A stretch of 64,000 nt of DNA from Stomoxys calcitrans. Its lineage: Eukaryota; Arthropoda; Insecta; Diptera; Muscidae. A model generated the notes under the pieces. That model saw only the letters and a program-made list of their open reading frames with translations, searched no databases and was not told the DNA's origin. A program made the translations under genes and the position numbers. Positions 56,020 to 64,000 of the stretch are shown piece after piece; position 1 is the stretch's first letter, and each line of letters starts with the position of its first letter. The stretch spans positions 185,649,424-185,713,423 of the forward strand of contig NC_081555.1 in NCBI RefSeq assembly GCF_963082655.1, written 5' to 3'.

Positions 56020-56853
56020 TTACATATACAGTTTCAGCGAAATCACGCAATAAATCAGCTTTTTATGGGATTAAAACCCTAAAATGGAAGATCGGTCTAT
56101 ATGACTGCTACATCAATATAGTCTTATCTGATTGATATTTGGGTCGGATGTTGGGAGGCTTTAAACAACTCAGATGTCGAGAGGCCTAAAACAACTCACT
56201 GTTTCAAATTTTAGCGAAATCGGGTAATTACTAAAGCTTTTATGGGTTTCGGACCCTTAATCGGCAGATCGGTCTGTATGAGAGCTATATCAAAATATAG
56301 TCCGATCTATACCATGCTTTTGTCGGATGTCGGGAGGCATAAAACAACTCACTGTTCAAATTCCAGAAAAATCGGGTAATAAATAAAACTTTTATAGGTT
56401 CTAGACCCTTATGGCAGCTATATCTAAATATATTCCGATCAGGACCATATTTGAATCGGATGTTAGGAGGCTTAAAAAAACTCACTGCTTAAAATTTCAG
56501 TGAAATCGGGTAATAAATAAAGCTTTTATGGCCTTTAGACCCTTAACTGGCAGATCGGTCTATATGGCAGCTATATCAAATATGGTCCGATTTGGCCCGT
56601 TCAAGAACTTAACCTGCATGTTACAAAAATACGTATCTGTGGCAAATTTCAGTTCAATATCTTAATTTTTGAAGGCTGTAGAATGATTACAACAGACGGG
56701 CGGACAGTCGGACAGACACACGGACATTCTTAAATCGCCTTAAAAGTTTACGACGATCCGAAATATATATACTTTGTAGGATCTAAAATGGATATTTCGA
56801 TGTGTTGCAAACGGAATGATTAAATGAATATATCCCATGGTGGTGGATATAAA
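56020..56853 (+). mobile_element. TR-like element, second monomer family, clear array
   Basis: Four units on the words TCAGCGAAATCGGGTAATAAATAAAGC, TTTTATGGG, AGACCCTTAA, CGGCAGATCGGTCTATATGGCAGCTATATCAAA and GGATGTTGGGAGGC. Two intact ATCGGTCT landmarks are 177 bp apart (56091 and 56268). Then CAGACGGGCGGACAGTCGGACAGAC, AAATATATATACTTTG and the end CATGGTGGTGGATATAAAAA. Same overall plan as the main TR element with a different monomer. Confidence 0.7.
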
Positions 56854-56882
56854 AATAGTGTTGGCTATACAATCTTGTTTTA

Positions 56883-58200
56883 CTACTTTAGAGTCCCGAA
56901 AGGTCGACTTTCTTTTCCGTTGAAACGGACTGAGACTTCAGCATTCTTATAGAGCTCCCTAATCAGCGTTACAATTTTTGTAGTGATGCCCTTATTCAAC
57001 AGTGTGCTCGACATAGAGCCCCGCAATACTGTGTCAAAAGAACGCTCGACATCGATAAATAGTAGGTAGAGACGTGTATTAAGTTTTGTTGACAGTTCAT
57101 AATTGTGCGCAAGAGTTAATGTGGGCAGCACAAGAACGCCATGGCCGGAAACGTGCTTGTTCCTTCCACAAAATGCCGTCAAGTGGATGCAAAATACGCT
57201 GAAGTAGAACGCATGCCATGACATTATTTTTCGCATTTTTATACTGTGTGCGGACAACCTTCTTTGAGATTGCATCCATGATTCCAATTTTCCATGCTGT
57301 AGGAATTACAGTTGTATCCCAGGCCTCTCTGATGATTATAGTGATTGGCTGGGCAGTGGGGTGCGCTCCACATCGCTACAGTTCGGCAGGTATGCTCTTA
57401 GGATCGGCTTATTGCCATTTTTAAGTGAGACCAATGCGGCCTCAGTTTCAGCGTAGGTGGGTGAGGCTGTATATACAATGCATCCCTACGTGGGTTTCGG
57501 CGGACTGGGGCAATAATGGGGTCGGAACCTGCGTCCTCAGTTGCTGGTCTTTAGGTAGAAGTCTACCAGCCATTTGTCATGGTCTTTCCTGGTATTGCCA
57601 AGTCGTTGCATTCCCACGACTGATTGTAGATTCTTTTGGTTATTGCCCTTAATCTTGGCGTTGAAATCCTCAATTACAAGTTTAATGTCTCCCTTTGGCA
57701 GAGAGCGTGTCAATGACCAGAGCATTGTTCAGATATGACGTAAAAGAGCTCGCTTTGCTTTCAGTGGCAATAAAAAGCTAACCCTATTTATTCAGTGGAT
57801 TTCAGTATCTGAGAAAATGTGATCCATCTGGGATCTCAGGTTGTAGTTTGACATCTCATTCTGGACTTGGTAAAGTCTTGATGATTCTGAGAGATTTCTC
57901 ACGTTCCATGTTTCAATCATAAACCGTATTGTGAATCCATATGCCATCATCTTTATTCCATCCATATGTTTTCTTTATTTCTTGTTGATGTTGTTGATGA
58001 TGGATAGCGGATTGGGCGATCGCATCCTAGTGCCTTGTGCTGGGGCTACCAGCGACCATCTAGGCCGCTACCGACCCTATTGCAAGGTCCCATCATATTC
58101 GCATTCATATCCGCGCAAGCGGCTCACTCCCTGCTTGTGCTACCTTTTTTCCTGCGGTACCCATCATATCTGAGAAGCTTTCCCTATCCACCATCCGGGA
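56883..58200 (-). pseudogene. non-LTR retrotransposon (RTE-like) with endonuclease and RT remnants
   Basis: Colinear reverse-strand pieces: ETWNVRNLSESSRL at about 57916-57875 (start of the APE-type endonuclease), VIEDFNAKIKGNNQKNLQSV at about 57670 (GDFNAK motif with D conserved), then reverse transcriptase text SYELSTKLNTRLYLLFIDVE then RSFDTVLRGS (motif A, catalytic D in FID, at about 57030-57080) and TKIVTLIRELYKNAEVSVRF then NGKESRPF down to 56883. Motif B, YADD and the C-terminus are missing. 57926-58200 probably holds 5' untranslated sequence. Several stops and frame breaks. Confidence 0.75.
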
Positions 58201-58230
58201 AGGAGTCCGATGGGAGAAGTAGCATTCAGG

Positions 58231-58510
58231 AAGGCCATCGTAGTGCAGAGGTTAGCATGTCCGCTCATGACGCTGAACGCCTGGATTATAATCCTGGCGA
58301 GAACATCAGAAAAAATTTTTAGCGGCGGTTATCTCCTCCTAATGCTGGCGACATTTGTGAGATACTATGTCATGTTAAAATTTCTCCATAGATAGGTGTC
58401 CCTCTGCGGCGCACCGTTCGTACTCTGCTATAAAAAGGAGGCCTCTTATCATTCAGTAATATGTGTGAAGTTTGACAAAGTTCCTTAGTGGAATGTTCAT
58501 GTGCAAATTT
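58231..58510 (+). mobile_element. tRNA-derived SINE, full-length copy S9
   Basis: Head GGCCATCGTAGTGCAGAGGTTAGCATGTCCGC retains the A box. The B box is degraded (GGATTATAATCC for GGATTCGAATCC). The body has CTCCTAATGCTGGCGAC, TATAAAAAGGAGGCC and the end GTTCATGTGCAAATTTGC. About 35 bp shorter than S8 because the ATTGAGCTTAAACTTGAATC block is gone. Confidence 0.85.
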
Positions 58511-59114
58511 GCATTTTTTTCATAACAAAAAAGCCAAAAATAGAATTAAATCTAAACAAATATATAGACCTACATTTGACTGATTAAACATGGTAGTTAC
58601 TTTTAAAAATCTTTTCAAGCAAGGTATTAATTGCTTTAATTATTTTGATACAGAAATTCTATATTTTTTGTAGCACGGCAAGTGATTAGCAAATAAGGCA
58701 TACGTTGAACATATTTTTAATTGTATGAATTAATTTGTTATTCAGTAGTTTAAATTGTGTATTGACCCGTTCACAAATATGAAATGCGAAAAAAGTGCAA
58801 ATGAGTCAAATATATGTCTCACATACAAACACGAATTGAGACTAGACAAAAAAAAAAGGTTCCAGATAATTGGAAGTATGGTTTTTGTTTTTATCTGTAT
58901 ATAAAATGATGTTTTTTTTCTTATAATTTTAAAGTTTAACAAATTTATTGTGAACAATTTTGCTCTGCAATTTGTTGATTTCGGAAGGAGGCGGACCCTC
59001 CCCCGGTACCCAAAAACACCACCTAAAATTAAAAGTGGCTGAACCTATTTTCTTCAAATTTTAACAGATTGTGTTTCAGTTTTCACAGTTTGTCTGGAGG
59101 GAAACATAGGCTAT
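58511..59114. other. AT-rich spacer, nothing recognised
   Basis: No shared repeat and no gene. Confidence 0.35.
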
Positions 59115-59560
59115 AAATTTGTATACCCATCACCATAGGATACGGGGGTATATTCATTTAGTCATTCCGTTTGCAACACATCGAAATATGAATTTGCGAC
59201 CTTACAAAGTATATATATTTTCACGATGTCCGTGTATCTGTCCGTCCTACAGCCTTAAAAAATTGAGATATTGATGCACGCTGGTTAAGATCTTGAACGG
59301 GCCAAATCGGACCATATTTGGATATAGCTGCTAAATAGATCGATTTCCCGATAAAGGGTCAAATGTCCATAAAAACTCTAATTTTTTTCCGATTGTGCTG
59401 AAATATGAAACAGTGAGTAGCTATATTTAGATATAGTACGATCTGAAAGGGTCTGAATACCATTAAAGGTTTTTTAGTACCCGATTTCGATGAAATTTGC
59501 AACACTGGGTTATTTCAAGCCTCCCGATGTCTGACCTAAATATGGATTAGATCGGTCCCC
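59115..59560 (-). mobile_element. TR-like element, second monomer family, reverse
   Basis: TATACCCATCACCATAGGATACGGGGG, CATTCCGTTTGCAACACATCGAAATATG, AAAGTATATATATTTTCACGATGTCCG, GTCCGTCC, then units with GCCAAATCGGACCATATTTGGATATAGCTGC and TCCCGATAAAGGGTC. The mirror image of 56020-56853 in content. Confidence 0.6.
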
Positions 59561-60190
59561 CAGCCCCAACACACTTTCCAAACAGTAAATATTTAACGAC
59601 CATGGCAATATGGGGCTCACATTACATGGATTTGAGTGTGCAGCACGAATTTGATATCCATATTTGAGTCGAAATGTCTGAGTGCCATCCCTCCCCTAAG
59701 AAGCACTTCTCATCACCCTAATCTTCAAAACCACCAGATCTCGGAGACTGGTAATGCGATTCGTTCGAATTTTTTTTTGCACTCTCACAAAACTTGGTTT
59801 CTATTGTTGGGGTCCAGTGCCTCGGGGGCCGTCCAAATCCCGCCGAATGGATATATAGACCAAATACAACAATGTAGAGCTCAAACGAAAGGTGCTTGAG
59901 AGTAAAAAACGAATTTGATATCCAATTGAAGAGCCATGTGTTTGGGTAACTGCCCCACCCGAAAACACACATAAAAGCTATTTAATGTTTAAATTAGTGA
60001 TTTCAGGAAATTAATACTCATTTTCGGGACCTGGGGTCCACTCCACCTTCAAACAGAATTTATTTACAGATCATGCCATTATAAGGCTCATTTAAAATGT
60101 ATTTGGGTCAAGTGCCTCTCTAAACCGGAAATATTTACCAATACGATAATATAGGACTCAAAAGAAAGGTATTTGGGAGTGGAGTAAAAA
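59545..60190 (+). repeat. R5 repeat array, degenerate
   Basis: At least four copies of the words CAATATGGGGCTCA..T..AAAGGTATTTG, AATTTGATATCCA and GGGGTCCACTCC-like C-rich stretches, spaced by roughly 110-150 bp. The 87-codon frame at 59636-59899 crosses units and is not a recognisable protein. Confidence 0.55.
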
Positions 60191-60199
60191 TTTACACAC

Positions 60200-60438
60200 A
60201 TCAATGAAAGATTTTGTATCAAGTTTAAACTCAATGATAAGGGACTTCTTTTATAACCGAGTCCGAATGCGTGCCGCAGTGCGACACCTGTTCGGGAAGA
60301 ATTTTTACACGACCATGCATGGCAAATGTCGCCAGCATTAAGAGGGGATCACCACCGCTCTAAATTTTGTCAGATGTTATCGCCAGGATTTGACCGCAAG
60401 CGTTCAGCGTTATAGGCGGATATAGGCTACAGTGGCAC
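60200..60438 (-). mobile_element. tRNA-derived SINE, copy S10
   Basis: CACACATCAATGAAAGATTTTGTATCAAGTTTAAACTCAATGATAAGGG, CCGAGTCCGAATGCGTGCCGCAGTGCGACACC, GTCGCCAGCATTAAGAGGGGATCACCACCGC and the head GCGTTCAGCGTTATAGGCGGATATAGGCTACAGTGGC. Head and 3' end are both decayed. Confidence 0.7.
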
Positions 60439-60899
60439 GAATTCAGGGCGAAATGTCCCAACCCTAAAAAGATATTAGAGAGTTAAAGAAGGCGCACCGG
60501 AGAGGGAATGAATATCACAAGAAATGAAGAATTTTTATTGACTACTGAAAAGAAATTGCCTGACAACGGATGGGATTTGATCACATGCTCGCCAATTGTA
60601 AATGTTTCTTAGGCCGCTAGCTAATCCTTTCAGCCGTTGCACAGCATCTTTTCATGTGTCAACACCGCTTTCTATTTCTTACTGATTTCAAGGTAATTGG
60701 GTGCCTTTTTTTATCAAAATTTTTCACATTTGTTATATTCTCAAAATTTTCTTTCCTTTGAGTACTATATCACGTAGATTGAAGGAGTTTAAAGTTCTCA
60801 GGACCCTCTTGGACTCAAAGTGCGTCCATTTTTGTGTCTAACTTTACGGTATTCGTAACGTATTGGAAACGTCCAGTTCTTTTCAGTTTTTGAGTATAA
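60439..60899. other. spacer, nothing recognised
   Basis: No shared repeat and no gene. Confidence 0.35.
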
Positions 60900-62217
60900 C
60901 ATTGTGGCCACCATAGGATGGTCGTAATTTCGTCATTCTGTTTGTAACTCCTCGAAATATTCGTCTAAGACCCCATAAAGTATATATATATATTCTTGAT
61001 CGTCATGACATTTAAAGTCGATCTAACCATATCCGTCCTTCCGTTTGTCTGTCGAAAGAACGCTAACCTTCGAAGCAGTAAAGCTAGCCGCTTGAAATTT
61101 TGCATAAATACGTCTTATTAGTGTAGGTCGGTTGGGATTGTAAATGGGCTATATCGGTCCAAGTTTTGATATAGCTGACATATAAACCGATCTGGGATCT
61201 TGATTTTTTGAGCCGCTAGAGGGCACAGTTCTTATCCGATTTGGCTCAAAATTTGCACGAGGTGTTTTATTATGACTTCCAACAACTGTGCTGATTATAG
61301 TTTAAATCGGTTCATAACCTGATATAGCTGCCAAATAAACCGATCTGGGGTCTTGACTTCTTGAGCCACTAGCGGACGTAGTTATTATCCGATTTGGCTG
61401 AAATTTTGAATGAGATGTTTTATTATGACTTCCAACAACTGTGCTGAGTATGATTCAAATTGGTTTATAACCTGATATAGCTGCCATATAAACCGATCTG
61501 GGGTCTTGACTCTTTAGCCTCTGCAGGGAGCAATACATATCGGATTTGGCTGAAATATTGCATGACGTGTTTTGTTATGACTTCCAACAACTGTGCTTAG
61601 TACGATTGAAATCGGTCCATAATCTGATATAGCTGTCATATAAACCGATCTGGGGTTTTGACTTCTTGAGCCTCTAGAGGACACAATTATTATCCGATTT
61701 GGCTGAAATTTTGCATGAGGTGTTTTGTTATGACTTTCAACAACTGTGCTAAGAATAGTTCAAATCGGTCCATAATCTGATATCTTCCATATAAACCGAT
61801 CTGGGGTCTTGACTTCTTGAACTAATAGAGGGCGCAATTATTATCCGATTTAGTTGAAATTTTGTACGACGGCTTCTCTTATGACCTTTTACATACATGT
61901 CGAAAATGGCATGAATCGGTTTTAAGCCTAGTGCAACTCCCTTATAAACCGATCTCCCTATTTTACTTCTTCAGCCCCTAAAGTGCGCAATTCTTACTAG
62001 ATTTGGCTGAAACTTTACACAGTGACTTCTACTATGGTCTCCAATATTCAATTCAATTATGGTCCGAAATGAACCATAACATGATATTGTTCCAATAATA
62101 TAGCAATTGTTTTCTTTTATCCTTTGTTTGCCTAAAAAGAGATGCCGTGGCAAGAGCTCGACAAATGCGATTCATTGTGGAGGGTATATAAGATTCGGTC
62201 CGGCGAAACTTAGCACG
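60900..62217 (-). mobile_element. TR element, longest and most regular copy
   Basis: Left module CCACCATAGGATGG, GTAATTTCGTCATTCTG, TATATATATATATTCTTGATCGTCATG, CCATATCCGTCCTTCCGTTTGTCTGTCG, GCTAGCCGCTTGAAATTTTGC. The AACCGATC landmark recurs at about 61185, 61338, 61491, 61643 and 61794, giving a period of 151-153 bp. The right end has TTTGCCTAAAAAGAGATGCCG..GAGCTCGACAAATGCGATTCATTGTGGAGGGTATATAAG and hairpin remnant TTCGGTCCGGCGAA. Non-coding. Best copy for defining the monomer. Confidence 0.85.
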
Positions 62218-62659
62218 CAGTCCAAAACGGACTTCAGTTTAACTATCCTGAGTTCGAATTATGAGCGTGTGCAAAAAATCAAAAAGAAAATCGGTAGGTA
62301 AAATAGAAAGTAGGTAGGAGTAGATTATTACCTACCCGCCTTCCACCTGTCCTACGAATGTGTTGAATACTGCATGAACGGGGATTTCTAATAGCAAGTT
62401 TAGAAATAAGAATATATACTGACAAATAGATAATATTATTATCCATACTTCGGTATGTTTAGAGGTATGTCTTTATTTTAGCACTTCAGTATTTGTACGA
62501 AGAATAAATTATTTATCATCCAGTATGTTTGCTCCGAAGCACTTTCCTCCAATGACATGCCCATGTTTAAGTTATATTAAGGATATGCCTGGAAGTAATT
62601 GTTTATTGAATTTTGTTTCGGTTTACCCACTGACTTACCCGGTAGTGTGGCTTTTTGTT
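62218..62659. other. spacer, nothing recognised
   Basis: Contains a GTAGGTA-rich patch near 62295-62335. No gene or shared family. Confidence 0.35.
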
Positions 62660-62990
62660 GGGTTTTGAGCTATATCAATTGCGATTTGGATACAGCTCCC
62701 ATATACGGTAGTCCTTCGATTTGACATCTTGAACCCGTAGAAGCCGAAATTGTTGTCCGATTTGGCTAAGATTTGAGACCTTGAGCCCCTGGAAGCTGCA
62801 AATGTAATTAGATTTGGCTGAAATCTTGTACTAAGTGTTCGTGGTGAGTATAGTCTAAGTCGGTCTATAACCTGATATAGCTCCCATATAAACTGATCTC
62901 CCGATTTAATATCTTCAGCCTCTGGAAGCCACAATTATCATCGGATTGGATGAAATTTTGGACGTAGTGCTGTTATGACTTCAAAAACTT
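62660..62990 (-). repeat. TR-element monomer fragment
   Basis: Two degenerate monomers: GATACAGCTCCCATATACGG, TTTGACATCTTGAACCC, TTGTCCGATTTGGCTAAGATTTG; then ACCTGATATAGCTCCCATATAAACTGATCTCCCG. No termini. Confidence 0.6.
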
Positions 62991-63840
62991 CGGTTTTGCA
63001 AACTTTTCTATAGAAAAAAATAGTTTTTCCAAATTTTACAATGAAATAAACATTTGACATTTTTGTAGCAATCTAGAAAAAATTAAGGAACTATATTTTT
63101 AGGTACAAATTGGCACAAAATTTTTGTATATGGCTATACTCAGACACAATTAACGCAATCAAAAAAAAAAAAAATATTAAAAAAGTTGTTGGTTGGAAAG
63201 GTTCAGAAAACTGGGTGTATCCTTTATACGCAAAACAGAAATGTCCCAAGGCACCCAAATATGCAGATGTGGGAATGCTTTGCTATTTGTGTCATAATAC
63301 TGTTAAGACACTGAACATTGGGACCTTCTGTAGCCACCACTTCATAGTACATCCTGATCCATAGAAGTATTGTCGTTTTTTTATCCCTAATAATTTTCCA
63401 TGATCCCTAATAATTTTCTTAACTTTTGGGGAGACTGCAGAAAAATTACATCAAATTAATATTGATTTTAGCCATGTTAATACGAATACCAATCAAAATT
63501 TTGAATCATTCAATAAGAAAGCACCCAATATAATACATACATATTACGAGTTTCATTACAATTTTTAAATTTTCCTACGGGCCAATGTGAATTTTATCTA
63601 AACTTATTGTAGTTTGAGCGTCCAAATACTTAAATTGTTGTACTATTTCTCTCTGTGTTAGAGTACGAAATGCCCTAGCGGATATTACCACTGAGCTTAG
63701 AATGTTCCATGTGACAGCGTTAAACGAAATTTCTCCCCAAAAGTGCAATATGCAACAAACAGGAGTAGTGTCCTAGTTGACCCACTTGGACTGTGCATTG
63801 CTTGTTGTTGTTGTTGATTGTGCTTGTTTACAAAGTCGAC
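62991..63840. other. spacer before a possible gene start
   Basis: AT-rich to about 63650, then GC rises. An 84-codon frame at 63110-63364 (+) is unrecognised. CTTGTTGTTGTTGTTG (reverse strand Gln codons) lies at about 63801-63816. No shared repeat. Confidence 0.35.
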
Positions 63841-64000
63841 ATGCCGAAGTCCACAAATGAAAACCATGTAGGCTCCACTGACCATGCATTTCTGAAACCG
63901 TCATCAACTACGTCCAGGGGACGCGGACGAACTTGGAATTTGTTACGTTTTCGTGTACACAACGCCATGCAGGAAGGGACGGCGAAGGGGATACGGATAC
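63841..64000 (+). CDS. possible 5' end of a gene running off the window (weak)
   Basis: ATG at 63841 (context GTCGAC before it) opens 53 codons with no stop up to the window edge. The same frame has a stop at 63778-63780, so this ATG would be the first. The product begins MPKSTNENHVGSTDHAFLK and is rich in Ser, Thr, Arg and Gly, with no recognisable domain or signal peptide. Base composition is GC-richer than the flanking transposon sequence, and no shared repeat lies here. A frame of this length by chance is not rare (order of one in ten), so this is a candidate only. Could also be an internal exon or nothing. Confidence 0.2.
   Translation, partial: MPKSTNENHVGSTDHAFLKPSSTTSRGRGRTWNLLRFRVHNAMQEGTAKGIRI

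Overview
The window reads as intergenic or intronic DNA from a higher (brachyceran, probably muscid) fly. Base composition is AT-rich. No intact protein-coding gene, rRNA, tRNA or CRISPR array can be supported. The organism call rests on three things: dipteran-type dispersed repeats carrying TA and GTCY microsatellite seeds, mariner-family and non-LTR fragments whose translations resemble fly elements, and a high-copy tRNA-derived SINE. The exact species is inference (house fly or stable fly type).

Most of the sequence is a mosaic of decayed mobile elements, often nested. The commonest is a dispersed element (called the TR element here) with about 25 full or partial copies. It has a hairpin end (TTCGGC..GCCGAA), an internal array of monomers of about 153 bp, a GTCY/GACR tract, a TA tract and a GGGTATAAAA end. 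This layout resembles Helentron/DINE-TR1 elements of Drosophila. A tRNA-headed SINE of about 320 bp is present in ten copies, several with target-site duplications. Degenerate non-LTR retrotransposon pieces lie at 2.2, 14.7, 17.9, 27.7, 29.9-30.6, 31.6, 43.5-44.8 and 56.9-58.2 kb. Mariner-superfamily elements include a DD41D (rosa-like) lineage at 17.2 kb, three tandem copies at 20.8-23.6 kb, a TIR remnant at 30.0 kb, a copy at 49.2 kb and a fold-back derivative at 50.0 kb. There is also a DD34D-type mariner at 41.5-42.1 kb and a 237-bp mariner-type MITE at 9.3 kb. A pogo-like remnant occupies 15.9-17.1 kb. Several unnamed repeat families (R3 to R7) recur at two to seven sites each.

Between these lie transposon-poor islands, mainly 1-1.6, 7.2-8.8, 10.9-12.2, 25.3-27.2, 38.0-40.6, 44.8-47.2 and 52.0-53.2 kb. 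They are somewhat richer in GC, carry CA/TG microsatellites and show no convincing exon; they are candidates for host regulatory or intronic sequence. At the right edge an ATG-initiated frame (63841 to the end) stays open for 53 codons and could be the start of a gene, but the evidence is weak.

The most noteworthy structures are: the 2.8-kb tandem triplication of a mariner-in-TR nest; the fold-back DD41D derivative with 195-bp arms; the satellite-like TR element; and a degenerate relative of an uncharacterised invertebrate gene family at 4.4-5.5 kb.
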